Assembly: GCF_900074925.1 (NCBI RefSeq)
Contig: NW_019716259.1
Span: forward strand, 180,462-244,461
Direction of reading: 5' to 3'
From: Ramularia collo-cygni
Taxonomy: Eukaryota > Ascomycota > Dothideomycetes > Mycosphaerellales > Mycosphaerellaceae
Length of the DNA stretch: 64,000 nucleotides
Part shown: piece after piece, positions 41,708-53,361 of the stretch
Layout: each line of letters begins with the position of its first letter
How positions within the stretch are numbered: position 1 is the first letter of the stretch
Made by a program: the position numbers and the translations under genes
The notes under the pieces: generated by a model
Seen by the model: the letters and a program-made list of their open reading frames with translations, nothing else
Database searches by the model: none
Told to the model about the DNA's origin: nothing

Positions 41708-43761
41708 ATGTCGCCCTTCCTCACCGAGACTTCCGACCATGGGGTCGAGTCTCGCCCAACAGTATGCCGATGCCTGCCCCCTTCGTTACCACTCATGACA
41801 TCGTCGCTGACTTGTCTCGAAGGACACTATCCATGAGTTTCCTCACATCACCTCGAACCCAAGCATCATCCCAGCTTCGGTCGACCCATTCACCATCACC
41901 ACCCAGACCGGCTTCTTGCCCCTCCAGACCCCACAAGTCGAGCTGCCACCAGCGTTCAAGGCCCTGACACTTCTCTGCGATGAGATGCCTATCGTCAAGC
42001 TTGACGGCACACCTGGCTTGCTCGCGACATTCAAGCTTGGACCGACCGTCGATGAGGTCAAGCCCCTGCCGGATCTCACAGATGAGATCGACAACGTCGT
42101 CACCGCGGACGGCAAGCCTGATTTGGTCGCTGTCACCGCCATCTTCCGCGACTACGCTTTCCTCGCCTCCGCTTACTTGCTTGAGCCATGCTGGGAGCGC
42201 TTCAGCAAGGGCCTTGAAGGATACGGTCTTGGTCGCCCCGTGCTGNCCAAGTGCATCGCCGGCCCAATGTACAAGACCGCCAAGCTGTAAGTGCATTTTT
42301 GCGAGTTGTTCTAGTCATGCGTCAAGCAGGACTCTGTAAATTTGAGAGACGAAATTCCAACTGAGGGAGCATCCTCTCTTGCTTTGCGTTTGAAGACCCG
42401 GGAGGTCTGGCGAACATTCTTCATCAGCTGACAATCTCATCAGGATCGACATTCCACCTTTCATGAGTTACGCCGCTGCGTACTCCCTCTTCAACTACCG
42501 TTTTGAAGACCCATCGATCGGTTTCTCCAAGTACAGCAACCTGCGGATGATTCGAGCCTTCGAGAAAGGCCTCGATCCACTTTCATCTGAGGTATGTATT
42601 TCATGTGCGCACACTGGATCGTCCAGCAGCGTAGAGAGCGGCCCACTGGTGGGGAGTTCTCTGCCGCATTCAAGCAAGAGTTTCGTGTTGAGAAGTAGCT
42701 AACTCATCAACAGGCCGGTTTCGTTCTGACACATGTGGACATCGTCAAGCACACGGGCGGACTCATCGAGGGAGCAGTCGGTTTGCTCGATTCCGTCGCG
42801 GCCAAGGACTCTAGTGAAGCTCTGGCCGATTCATTCGAACTCATGCNCAACACCATGCACGATATCGAAGAGTCAATGGAGAAAATGTGGGCCCATTCCA
42901 AACCAAAGGAGTACATCAGCTACCGGACCTTCATCTTCGGTATCACGAACCAATCGATGTTTCCCGACGGCGTGGTTTACCAGGGCGTGAATGACGAGAA
43001 GCCCATGTACTTCCGTGGAGAGTCTGGAGCCAACGACAGCATCATCCCTCTACTCGACGGTCTCCTGCAGATACCGATGCCGCNGAACCCCCTGACTGAG
43101 ATCCTGAAGGACTTCCGCAACTATAGACCCAAGCCTCATCGCGACTTCCTCACCTACGTGCGTACACGCTCAGAAGAGGTTTCCGTCAAAGAGTGAGTAC
43201 AGTGAAGGGCACAAGGCAAAGGGCGCAGGGCGCTACGCATCTGTCAACTGTGTAGAGCCTGAACAACTTTGCCNGCCCGCCCCAAACTTCCGAGACATTG
43301 CTGACCATTTGACCCTTCGTGTTTAGGTACTGCCTCAAGAGCTTGCAAACCAAGATCCTATACCTTCGTCTCCTCGAACACGTGCGTAGCTTCCGCTGGC
43401 GCCACTGGCTTTTCGCCCGCGAGTACATCTTGCGACAGACCGCATACCCTGTAAGTACGGAAGGCGTAGAGCATGTCTCATAACCTCCATGCGGCTTCCT
43501 ATAGACACTTGCTAACTCCAGAATTCGCTGTAGGTGGCAACTGGAGGCAGCCCAATCGTAACCTGGTTGCCCAACCAATTGTTCGCAGTCATGGGAATGA
43601 TGCAGAGCGTGTGGGAGAGCATTCCTGAGGCGGATCAGGCAGCCCAGGGAAAGACTGTCAACGAGATGATGGCCAACGTCTACGATTCCGACGACAAGCT
43701 GCACAAGGAAGTCGATCGGTGGTGCAAGGAGCGCGGCGTCCCGGGAAGCGACCGTGCTTGA
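41708..43761 (+). CDS. Indoleamine 2,3-dioxygenase family protein
   Basis: Haem enzyme opening the indole ring of tryptophan to N-formylkynurenine, the first step of the kynurenine route to NAD+ and anthranilate. Six exons, 41708-41761, 41823-42286, 42444-42591, 42714-43192, 43327-43450 and 43534-43761, give 498 residues. Blocks of the family are I-H-E-F-P-H-I-T, C-D-E-M-P-I-V-K-L-D-G, F-R-D-Y-A-F-L-A-S-A-Y-L-L-E-P, P-P-F-M-S-Y-A-A-A-Y, F-R-G-E-S-G-A-N-D-S-I-I-P, and P-V-A-T-G-G-S-P-I-V-T-W-L-P-N-Q. The proximal haem ligand is predicted as H408 in R-W-R-H-W-L-F. Introns are 61, 157, 122, 134 and 83 bases, mostly longer than others in the window. Filamentous fungi often carry several IDO paralogs; which one this is cannot be told. 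Confidence 0.92.
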
Positions 43762-44093
43762 GTGACAGAAGCACTGCGATCTGTCCGACACATTACACTT
43801 ATGCGGGAGCGAGTGACAGGACGGGTATCGAAACCTGCTTCCCTGACTTTGAGATGGACTTCATGGCTCCATAGTATTTCAGGGAGGGGAGACACAGATA
43901 GAACCGTGTAGGACCGAATGGCTTTGCATCAAGAACAAGGCAGATGTTTTCTCCGGATTTCCCCTCATTCTATTCACATGATCACATCAATGCAATGCAC
44001 TACTCGCAGGTACATCCGATGGCATGGACGCTGCCAGAGTGAGCACTCTCGCCGACAGTTGAACCTTGGTCTATTCGGACTGTCTTGATGTCA
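43762..44093. other. Convergent 3' intergenic region
   Basis: 332 bases between the stops of the IDO and BUD22 genes; nothing seen. Confidence 0.6.
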
Positions 44094-45371
44094 TCAGTCG
44101 AAACTAATCTTCTTCCCACTGAAGACGACCGGAATGGCCTTCTTCTCCTTTGCGGCCTTCGCCGCCAGCCAACTGGGATGCAGTGGTCCGCTATCATCCC
44201 GCTTCTTTGGCTCCTTCTTCTCGCCCTTTCTCGGTCCANGCGGAGCGGCATTAGCAGCATTAGCAAACCGATGTGGTTTCTGCTCCACGGCACCACGTTT
44301 TGCGTCCCAGCCTGTGCGTGCGTCCGGGGGAGGTTTGGATTTTACGTGTTTTGCTCCCGCACCATACTTTTTTTCCCAAATGGCCTGGCGAGCGCGCTGT
44401 CCGCGACGATTCTTTCTGGCGGGAGCAACGTCCATGTCCGAGTCCAGATCTGATCCGGAACCGGAGATGTAGCCTCCCATTGTCAGTGAAGGGAGGAAAG
44501 CGGATTTCTTGGCGGTCGCCACTGCTGTGGTCGACTTTTTCTTGGGTGGCTCAGACTCAGACTCGTCGTCTGACTGGGATAGATCTGCTGCCCGTTCGTT
44601 GCGCTTTGAATACTTCGAGGTTTTCCTGGCAAACCCCTCGTTCTCCAGCCTTCGCTCCAGCTCTTCCAAGTCCGATGTCTCTCCCATACCATAGTCGTCG
44701 CTGTCTTCATCGTCTGATGCCGCCAGTCGTCCACGGTGAATGTCCATCTCATCGTCCGAATGCTCGTCGCTCTCTGCCATGGCATCCATATCCTCCTCCT
44801 CCACATCTTCCGCCTCCTTCACAGCCAGTCGCTTCCCAGATTTCTCCGCATCCTCATAGTCCTTTGCTCGCAACCTCTTCTTCTTGACCGGTGCCCCTAC
44901 CTTGTCCACAATCCCAAACTCGCGCTTGACATTCGCACATAATGCCGGAAAGACCGCCTTCACCCCAGCAGCATTACACAATCGCGCATTCACATTCAAA
45001 GCAGGCGCCTCCATGGGCAGAGATTTCGGCGTTCGAATCTCGCTCGGTAATTCCAGAGAGGTAGCGACCGCTTTGATCTTCATCAACGATTTGGCGAGGA
45101 AATGCTGCGCGGCGGTCAAGGCATCCAGTGTCTTCAGCGCTGCGACCTCTGCATCTATTCTCTCCGCCTCTTTCACATCCTTCTGCGCGGTCGCCGTCTT
45201 TTTCCTTCGTCCTAACTTTTGTCTCTCCGGTCCTTTGGCTGCTTTGAATGCTTTGGCGAGCTGCTCGGCGCTCTCGTTGAATGCGCCCACAATTTGTCGC
45301 AGTTTGCGGAAATCCTTCCTGGGTTTCGCGTCTCCATCTTCTAGGTTGTCGTCGCGTTTTCGTTTGGACAT
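44094..45371 (-). CDS. BUD22: BUD22 family ribosome-biogenesis protein
   Basis: This single-exon gene encodes 425 residues. Bud22 is a nucleolar factor needed for small-subunit rRNA maturation (SRFBP1 in animals). The N-terminus is lysine-rich (M-S-K-R-K-R-D-D), followed by a helical region (residues about 20-150) typical of the family. The middle is an acidic Glu/Asp/Ser tract with D-E-H-S-D-D-E-M-D and S-D-D-E-D-S-D-D. The conserved C-terminal box is present: R-R-G-Q-R-A-R-Q-A-I-W-E-K-K-Y-G, then L-H-P-S-W and the ending V-V-F-S-G-K-K-I-S-F-D. A telobox-like motif sits 80 bases upstream of the start. An N at 44239 affects one codon. Confidence 0.9.
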   Translation of the reverse strand: MSKRKRDDNLEDGDAKPRKDFRKLRQIVGAFNESAEQLAKAFKAAKGPERQKLGRRKKTATAQKDVKEAERIDAEVAALKTLDALTAAQHFLAKSLMKIKAVATSLELPSEIRTPKSLPMEAPALNVNARLCNAAGVKAVFPALCANVKREFGIVDKVGAPVKKKRLRAKDYEDAEKSGKRLAVKEAEDVEEEDMDAMAESDEHSDDEMDIHRGRLAASDDEDSDDYGMGETSDLEELERRLENEGFARKTSKYSKRNERAADLSQSDDESESEPPKKKSTTAVATAKKSAFLPSLTMGGYISGSGSDLDSDMDVAPARKNRRGQRARQAIWEKKYGAGAKHVKSKPPPDARTGWDAKRGAVEQKPHRFANAANAAPXGPRKGEKKEPKKRDDSGPLHPSWLAAKAAKEKKAIPVVFSGKKISFD

Positions 45372-45828
45372 TTTGGCTGGGATGTATTTTACACGAGAGG
45401 AAAGTCAAAGAAAGATTTGAGGATACAAAGTCCGAAGTCCGAATCCCCCAGGGTTAGGGTTGGGGTAGTGTGATTCGAGTTTTCGGCGGTGATGGGTCTT
45501 GAATCATTGCAAGCAACACCATGTATAGACACTTGTAGATTTGAGGCATCAGAAGGAGCAATTTCAATCAATTTCGTGGCAACGTGACCGAACATGGGCG
45601 TTTAATACTGAAAGAGTCCAGTGCACTCAACCTATCACGCATTGTTTGGACTCGGGTCTGAATAGACGCACAAGGTGATGGTCTTCTCAAATGTTCGATT
45701 CAGATCGCTTTTGTATCCCGTTCGCTCGCTACCTGTAATATACAACCAAAGCCTACACGCTCATCAAACAAACAGCACACGTACGAGGTCGGCCGTGCAA
45801 GTCATACCAAACTTTCTTCTACCCAACT
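45372..45828. other. Intergenic, BUD22 promoter and SCP160 3' flank
   Basis: 457 bases, both neighbours on the minus strand. Contains the telobox-like motif; no gene. Confidence 0.6.
45450..45465 (-). promoter_or_regulatory. Telobox-like motif in BUD22 promoter
   Basis: Read on the coding strand the sequence is CCCCAACCCTAACCCT, i.e. two TTAGGG-type telomere repeats in reverse, 79-94 bases before the BUD22 ATG. AACCCTAA boxes upstream of ribosome-biogenesis and snoRNA genes are bound by Tbf1/TRF-type Myb proteins in several fungi and similar boxes act in plants. The position fits a promoter element rather than a telomere. Confidence 0.5.
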
Positions 45829-48800
45829 TTAAGCGTTGTTCTGCACAATCTCCAGGATGATGTCTCGAGCCTGCTCAACACCGGCCTTGTCTCCGGTGAT
45901 CTCAATAGCCTCGCCCTGGTTCTGGTCTCGAGGCACTTGGATTTTCGTGCCGGTCTTCTTGCGGATCTCATTTATCTGGCTTCCACCCGGGCCAATGACA
46001 TGTCTGTAAGCCCGTGGGTCAGGGAGGATGAGGAATCCAGTCGTGTCCTGCCTTGAAGCTTCCTCAAGAGCACGCTGAAGCTTGGCGCAGGCGCTAGCAA
46101 CCGCCTCGGATGATGGTCCTGCAAGAGTCCATGGGATGTCGCCTTCCTCGGATGAGGTGTGGAGAGAGTGAGACTCCCATGAGTGACCGCCCGCGGATGG
46201 GTCGTCGGTGATGAGAGGAAGTGCGCCGCCGTTTGCGCGAGTCGGAGCCGGAGCCGTTGGCTTCGGCGGAGGTCGCTGACCATTGTGGTCCACAGTCACC
46301 TTGTGGTCGTTCCTCAGACGGCGGAAGAACTGACCGTTGTCCGCAATGACGTGGTGGAGACGACGGGGAACCTGCACGGTCTCGCCCTCGAGGTCCTTGG
46401 TGAGCTCCAAAATGTGAGCCTTGGCCTTTTCAACATTCTCCGGTCTGCCCTGAAGGCGAACCTGTGAGCGCTGCGGACCTGTTTCGGTCTGTCTTGGGAC
46501 ATTGATCGAGACGGCGAACTGCTGCTCAAGTTGTTTGCGCGTCTCGCCTCCCCGACCAATGAGGAGCCGGTGCTTCTCAGGCTTCACCTCGAGCATCTCA
46601 GTAATCTGTGACTCCTGGTCGAGGACAAGGGCCTCGATAGCGGCGCAAATGCCATCAACAACGGATTGTTGTCCCTCAACACGGATCGTGTTACCCTCCT
46701 GGTCGCTCTTAGGAAAGCGAATAATGCGGTTGTGAAGACGCTGGTCCTCTGGTCCCCCAGCTTGGAGTATTATGTTACGCACGTTGGAGCCTGAAATTCA
46801 ATGTTAGCATGGTGGATATAACATTCGGCAGGGGCAGCCTTACCGCCGGTTCCAATAATCAGACGATGGTGCCTCTTCTCAACCTCGAGGTTACGAGTGA
46901 CGGTATTGTCGAAGACCTTCGCCTTCTCCTCAATGAGCTTCTTGGCCTCCTCCACGGACTTCTTCGATCCCTTGATCTTGATCTCCGCGCGGCCGGATGG
47001 ACTAGCTGCATCCCTGGACCCTGGTACATCAATCTGTGCACCAGTCTCGAGACGCAAAGCGTCCATCTCTTTGCCCCCAGACCCGATGAGTGAAGGGAGC
47101 TGGCTCTGCGCAACGGAAACGGTAGCGGTGTGCGAGTTGTCCTTGACGTACTGCAACAGGCTCAAAATCTCGTCGCGACAGGCATCAGCTCCACGGCTTG
47201 GTCCCTTGATGATGACTTCGTTGGGCTGCTGCTGGTTGCCACGCTTAGCGGCCGCGGACTCCTCCGCACCGTCCTCGTCGGTACCCTGTCTGTTGCGTGG
47301 GAAGTTGACGCGAACACTGTATCTGTCCTGAAGTCTGTTGACTTGGCTGCCCTGAGCGCCGATGAGGTCGCGGTGGTATTGTGCGGGGACATGCAGATGG
47401 TGAGNGGTTTCATCTTCGAACTTCTTGGCCAACTCTAGCACATGCTTCTTGCATGCGTTTGCTTTGGCTTCGGGGCCCTTGATCTCACACTTTCCATCAT
47501 TCAGCTGGATGTCGACATCGAACTCCTCGCGCAAACGGTTGATATTCTCTCCCTTGCGACCAATCAGGTGGTTGGCATGCTGCTGTGGAAAATCGAAAGT
47601 TAATGTGAAACCGCGCTCAAGCTCGTCCTGTTTCTCTTGCTCAATAAAGGCAAGAAGGCTCTGCATGAGGCCATCCACGGCGTCCTGTGGTCCACGAAGG
47701 GCAACGTTTGGAGCTGGTGCACGTTTGGCGTTGGCTGATCGGGGGCCGCCATACTGCACCTGCACAGGGATGCGGTCACCACCAATGGACTGGTGGTGAC
47801 GGTCGACATGTCGTCGGATCTTTTCGTGGAATTTCGCAGGAGCCTCGACATCCCTTGAGACAATTTCAGCGTTACCGCTCATGAGAGCCATAATCTCCTT
47901 CTGAGCATCTTGGAGAGCCTGCTGGAAGGCCTTGGCTTCTGCTGCCTGTGGTGGGGCTCGTGGGAATTGATATTCCGGGGAAGGTGCACGATCCTCATAG
48001 ACGAGAAGGACCGGCAAGTCGCCTTGATCATCCGGAATGACAACGCGCACGCCGTGGTTTTCGCGAATCTGACGAGCAGCTTGATCCCGAATGTGAGCGT
48101 GGTAAAAGGGATCAACCTGAACGGGCTGGAAGCGAGATGGCGGGTGTGCACCGACCAGGCTCATAATGTCTGCGCGTGCTTTCATTGCGGCCTTGTTGTC
48201 TGGTGCGTAGATGTTCCACAGCCCGTTAGCGTCTGGTACAATGCTGGCATTGTGAGTGCGCTCCAGCTGCTTGACTGCCTGCTGTTGCTGCAGGTAGCGC
48301 GTAACATCGCGGGCGTGGACCTGAGCACCTCGAGGAGCACTTGCGAACTGGCGAGAGATGTCTGCACTGGCCATGGTCATGCTTGATGCCAAATCCATAA
48401 CACGTTCCTTGGCTTGGTGAAGGCTATCCGCAGGTCCNATGAGATAGAGGGTCTCGGAATCGTCATGATCAGGTGGAAGAATGATGGAGCAGCCAGTTTC
48501 CTTGACGAATTCGGCGAGAGAGGTACCCTTGTCACCAAAAATGAACTGATGTCTGTTACGTTCGACGGGCATCTCTTCCAACATGAGCTTTCTCTGTAGC
48601 TGCTGAACCTGGCGGTCGATCTCGGCACGGGCCTCTGCAACAGCTTGGCGATCGCCTGCAATCGAGATTGGGAGTCCTGCTTGAGNCGTGAAAGCTGCAG
48701 CCGTTGAAGCAGGAGCCTGTGTGTTCCAGGTGTGATATTGCGGGATTTGCATCTGCAGGTTACGTCCTCCTTGAAGGGTGGCAATCTGCTGGTTCAAGAA

Positions 48801-49837
48801 GGGGTAATACTCCGCAGGAACGTGCTTCAAGCGCGTGTTGGCAGTCGAGGTGTGCTCATTGACAATCTTCTCGATATCCTGCTTGGCCATCTCCACCGCG
48901 AATGGATCGCCCTCGATCTGAACGTCGACAGTGGCGTCCAGATCGTCATCATCGAGTATATCTGCAGCATCTTGCTTCGTGATGTTGATTTTGGCGCCGG
49001 TCTTCTTTGAGATGGCCTGAATAGTCGCACCCTGCTTTCCAACAATCTTGCCACGAACGCCAACGGGAATGGGGACTTTTTGGGATTGCTACGCATGCCG
49101 TCAGTATGCAGTTCGGTATTTAATGCTTGCGTAGAACCTACCTTGGCACACAGCTGCACAGCAACCTCCTTCAACGCGATGCGGACAGCGTCAACTGGAC
49201 CAGAACCCTCAAAGATGATCAAGTTGTTAGGTCCAGACTTCATCTCGACATTGGCCTTTGAGCGCTTGTTGATCTCGCGGAGGACCTCAGCGACGGGTTT
49301 CTTGAGCTGATTCTTGGGTGTCAACATCGAGGAGTGGAGCTGAATGCGCTCGCTGAAGCGACCAGGGAGGNTCATCTGCGGAGTTGGGCCGCGCGAGGAT
49401 CCAGCAGTAGAGCTCGGGGTAACGAGTCCGGAAGATGGCGCGGATGAACGAGGAGCAGCGGCAGCGACACCATTGGACACGCCGTTCGCAGCCTTTCCGA
49501 CAGCAGCCGGCTTCTTCGACCACATGCTCGGTGCGGCGGCAGCAGGAGTCTTGGAAGCACCGAGGGCGGGGAAAAGCTCCTCGTTCTGAGTGTCGAGTGC
49601 GGGTTTGGTCGAGGGCTTCTGCTCGCGCACCGGCTGCTTGCCGGCAGCCTTGCCAGACGCAGCGGATTCGGCGGGAATGCCAGATGGCGGCGGGTGAGCC
49701 ACAAACTCCTCATCGGGAACCTCCTCGAGTGTCACAGTAGGGTGCGCGTCTTCAGAAGCATGCTTTTGCATCAGCCGCTCGGCGGCAGACAGGCTGTCGG
49801 CGCTGGAGCTTCCACCATTAATTTCGGTCGAAGCCAT
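45829..49837 (-). CDS. SCP160: Multi-KH domain RNA-binding protein, vigilin/Scp160
   Basis: Exons are 49837-49142, 49088-46844 and 46790-45829 (both introns 53 bases), encoding 1,300 residues. The first ~150 residues are low-complexity (A/S/P-rich). KH modules then follow in tandem. G-x-x-G loops can be seen as V-G-K-Q-G, G-D-K-G, I-G-R-K-G-E-N, I-G-A-Q-G-S-Q, I-G-S-G-G-K-E, G-T-G-G (split by intron 2), I-G-R-G-G-E-T, a degenerate A-D-N-G and I-G-P-G-G-S-Q-I; other repeats lack the loop, as is usual in vigilins. Scp160 associates with translating ribosomes and ER-bound mRNAs and affects ploidy and codon-dependent translation in yeast. At least four Ns fall in codons (about 47405, 48438, 48686, 49372). 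Confidence 0.95.
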
Positions 49838-50418
49838 GGTCAGGAATCCGGTTCGAGTGGCAGTTCGGGGTTCTGGAGGGACACGAAAGCGAGGCGTTGT
49901 TGTCGGTTATGTGCAGGGCATGCAGCTTGTGTGTCGCGGAGAGGCGGGAGGGTGCAGCAAGATGCAGTGTGTCGATGTCGATGCCGTGGAGACGGATGTT
50001 GGTTAAACGTATTAGAACATCTCGAGGTAGCATTTGGTTGGACCCCTATGTAAACTTTAAAGCGCACTAGCGATCACGATCCCTGGGCCGCACATGGCAA
50101 AGCGTGGAAAGTTCTAGTTTCATCTTAAAGCACATGCAGATGTTGTTTAATTCACGGTTCAATTCATCGCATGACTGCTAAATCGTTCATCTCATTGGTA
50201 TCGATGCGTGATCCACACTGATCATGCCTCGCGCATTTCCCATCGATCCTCCATCATCGAGCTGCTCAACAACTTTCAAGACCCCCCAAGACCGCCCACC
50301 GAGCATCATGAGCACTATGACAGGCATATTGCTCTCGATATAGACGAGTTGACAGAGGTCTTCAGCCGCCGTTTTGGTGGTTCAGTGTATGTTCTTTGGG
50401 ATGGGAACCACAGTTTCA
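49838..50418. other. Intergenic, SCP160 promoter and ALT 3' flank
   Basis: 581 bases; no gene supported. The proximal part before the SCP160 ATG is GC-rich with GGAGAGGCGGGAGGG-like tracts. Confidence 0.5.
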
Positions 50419-51993
50419 TCAATCTCTGAAGCTCTCCATGAAGCTCTTGTGAAAGGCCGTGATTCTCGAGACCCAATCCGTACCGGGCGCCAGGAAGGTC
50501 GTCCGGAAGTGCAAAGTGCCCTCCTTCTGACCGAAGCCCGAGCCGGGCACAATGCACACTCCCGTGGCATCCAGCAATCTCAGACAGTAGTACTCGTCAG
50601 GAGACTTGCCTTCCTTCTTCGCGGCCTCAATCGCCTTCTCGGATAAAGTGATCGTTGGGTACAGGTACATGCTGCCCTGTGGCGATTGGCACTCCACGCC
50701 CTCCATCTCCTTGAAGGCATCGTACAGAGCCATGGCACGCTTTTGTAAGTTCTTGAAGGTGGTATCGTACTCCTCCTTGTAGAGCGCGTAAGATGGCTCG
50801 CCTTCGACGGGCGGATTGACCATCAGTTCGACCAGACATTGACCAATGACTGGTGGACAGAGCATGATGCTGACGAACTTGTAGATTTGAGCGACGACCT
50901 GCATCAATTAGTATGCCTCTCAAGATCATGTGTTTGCTCCTCGACTCACCTCGGGATCGAATCCAACCATCTCGTAGTAGCCACCTCGGTGTCCGCACTC
51001 GCCGACCATGCCCTTACTGATGCTATGCAAGCTTGCCAACTCGATGTTGTCGAACTTGCCGTCCTTGTTCTTATCCCCACTCTGCAGCGTTCGTAGACTC
51101 TTCTTGAAGCTGTGGAACTCGCCCTCGAACACGTTGGTCTGGTAGACCTCATCGGCAAGTACAACAAGCTTTTCCTCTGCAGCAAGCTCAATGACAGATT
51201 CAATGTTGCTTGGAGGCAACGATCCACCTGTGGGGTTGCCTGGGTTAATAACAACAACCGCCCGCACATCGATGCCCTTCATCTGTGCCTCCTTCAACGC
51301 CACACGCATGCCCTCGACGTCCGTACTCCAGTTGGTCTCCTCGTTGAGGTAGTATGGCACGACCTGGGCGTTGAGCAAACTCAAGGTTGCAGTGTAAAGA
51401 GGGTATTGAGGGATCGGGACGAGGATGCCAGTCTGAGGGGTGGCGCAAATGACACTCATGAGAGCGTTGACGCCCGCACTGGCACCTGCACACAGATATA
51501 CGTGTTCAGGATCTGCAGGGAAGCCATCGCGCTTCTCGATGAAGTTTGCAACGCTCTTGCGGATTCCGGGCGCTCCTTGCGACTGTGAGTATGCGCCTAC
51601 ACTCTTGACGTCCTTCNATAACTTGTTTGCCCGCTCGATTGCATCGCTGTTGTATCCCAGGCTGCTCTTCAATACATCCTCATGCTGTAGTAGCAGAGGG
51701 TTCTCGACCAAGCTGGCTACTTGTCTGAAGAATGTGATGGGCTTCTGATCGAGCTGTTGCGGGTTGCCGATGTTCGCACTGACTACGGAGTCGAAAGGCA
51801 GGTCCTTGCCTTCGCCCTTGGCGAGCTGAGCACGGTATTTTTCACTCTTGACGGCCAGCTCTCCACGCACGGCATACTGTGCCTCCTTCACATGTGGATT
51901 GATGTTGTTGATACTCAGACTGCGATCGCTGGGGTTGGAGGAGTTGGAGAAGAGGCGTTGCTGCACAAAGGTGGGGAGGAGCGCCGATGCCAT
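50419..51993 (-). CDS. ALT1: Alanine aminotransferase
   Basis: Reversible alanine + 2-oxoglutarate to pyruvate + glutamate. Exons 51993-50950 and 50898-50419 give 507 residues. Fold type I PLP features are ANIGNPQQLDQKP, Y-S-Q-S-Q-G-A-P-G-I-R, G-A-S-A-G-V-N-A-L-M, V-V-I-N-P-G-N-P-T-G-G, L-A-D-E-V-Y-Q-T-N-V-F, and the PLP lysine in S-I-S-K-G-M-V-G-E-C-G-H-R-G-G-Y. The ATG at 51993 is used; the frame stays open for another 76 codons with an in-frame ATG near 52221, so a longer, possibly mitochondrial form cannot be excluded. The first ~25 residues (V-Q-Q-R-L-F-S-N-S-S) could themselves be a weak presequence. The gene is divergent from POP4. Confidence 0.94.
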
Positions 51994-52692
51994 GTTTGTT
52001 GAACGTGAGTTGTTTGTGGATGTGTTCGTAAAGAGAGGGTGTGCAGTTGAGGACCGGCGGGATATAGCTGCTCGCCAGTGAAAGTGATGTTGCCTCCGAT
52101 TTGTTTTTCTTGCCGCATGTGACGATAAGAAGAAAAGCAGGTGCTTAGATTCACAGAGGTGGAGCTNCCCTTTGGGCCGAGATCGGAAAGATACGGCTGC
52201 GTTCATTGTCCGCAGCTTCACGCTATGATGGCTTGACGTGGAGGCGAATGAAGTTGAAGAGCTGCCATCGATCCCAAACTTCGATGACTCGGTCTGTCGT
52301 GGAGGATAAGAGATGCCTTTCCGATCTCACCCCGCTCCTTATCTGAAAGAAGCCTCATTCCGATGCGGTCGATCCCAAGCACGCCTCTCGGAGCGACGTA
52401 ACCTCGCATTTCACCCTCACTTGAAGTGATGAAATGGAATGCAGACCCTCATCATCCTGCTGGCTATATGCATAATAAGAAGCTTGCAAATCGTAGGATG
52501 AAGGTACTGTGCTGCACCCAGGGCACCTCCCCTGGCGCTTGCCCTCGCTACCCATTTCCACTTCGGTGAGCCCCGTTTTTTTAAGCTCCCGCGTTATCGA
52601 TAAACGGGACATTCTTGAACTTTGGGTTTCCTGCTGAGCTCTTCACTCATCAACTCACCTCCTAACAATGTGACAGCAGGCCAAATCTTATC
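51994..52692. other. Divergent promoter region of ALT and POP4
   Basis: 699 bases. Short frames only. A T-run (TTTTTTT at about 52577) lies about 115 bases before the POP4 start and could be a nucleosome-poor element. No gene seen. Confidence 0.5.
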
Positions 52693-53361
52693 ATGGAAAT
52701 ATCTGCCGAGAACCCGGCCGGCGTCCTCATCTCCCGTGCGCACTCTCCCGACCGCGCCGGCATCATTTTCCGCGAGAAGGTGCAATTGCGACCGCTTCTG
52801 CTCCGCCCAACTTCGCCGGATCCCAGCTTGAACGCCCGCTCAAAACGACAATACGCTCGCCTTCAAAAAGTCAAGGCAGCTCGAAAATCTACCAAGCCGA
52901 AGCCTTTGTCCGCAAAACAGAAGCGTGCGTTATGCATTTATGATATACCAGCGTCGCAACAGAAATACTCCATATACGAGCCACTGCACACCATGTGGTG
53001 TACTTATATGAGGGAGGTGCTGGGAGAGCGCTCGTATGTGGATGCCAATATTGCTGGGCCGCTGCTGATTTCGGCCGACTATCATGGAGCGTTGTTAGAG
53101 GTGGCGAGGAGCAGATGCGTGAGTCGCGTCGGGTTGAGAGGGATCGTGGTCAAGGACACGAGATTCACGTTTGAAATGATCACGGAGAACAACGAGGTGA
53201 AGAAGGTGCCCAAGGAGCATACACTGTTCAAGTTTGAGTTGCCGCGTAAAGAGGAAGACTGCAAGGCGATGGTCTTCGAAATTCATGGCAGTCAGTTTGA
53301 GAGTCGGGCGCCAGACCGGGCGAATAGGAAATTCAAGATGCACATCGACCCGGACCTTTGA
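52693..53361 (+). CDS. POP4: RNase P/MRP subunit Pop4 (Rpp29)
   Basis: Single exon, 222 residues. The protein is a shared subunit of RNase P (tRNA 5' processing) and RNase MRP (rRNA processing). A basic linker (A-R-L-Q-K-V-K-A-A-R-K-S-T-K-P-K-P-L-S) precedes the Sm-like barrel: L-H-T-M-W-C-T-Y-M-R-E-V-L, I-S-A-D-Y-H-G-A-L-L-E-V-A-R-S-R-C, V-G-L-R-G-I-V-V-K-D-T, I-T-E-N-N-E-V-K-K-V-P-K-E-H-T-L-F-K-F. The A-D-x-H-G-A and G-x-x-G-I-V blocks are diagnostic. The ATG follows a short C/A-rich leader. Confidence 0.93.
   Translation: MEISAENPAGVLISRAHSPDRAGIIFREKVQLRPLLLRPTSPDPSLNARSKRQYARLQKVKAARKSTKPKPLSAKQKRALCIYDIPASQQKYSIYEPLHTMWCTYMREVLGERSYVDANIAGPLLISADYHGALLEVARSRCVSRVGLRGIVVKDTRFTFEMITENNEVKKVPKEHTLFKFELPRKEEDCKAMVFEIHGSQFESRAPDRANRKFKMHIDPDL

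Noticed and set aside
45448..45466. TTAGGG-type repeats as evidence for a telomere or interstitial telomere
   Set aside because: Only about two units are present between two housekeeping genes; a promoter box is the better reading.
46183..48386. Several plus-strand frames of 90-160 codons opposite SCP160
   Set aside because: Antisense shadows of a long coding exon; no independent motif.
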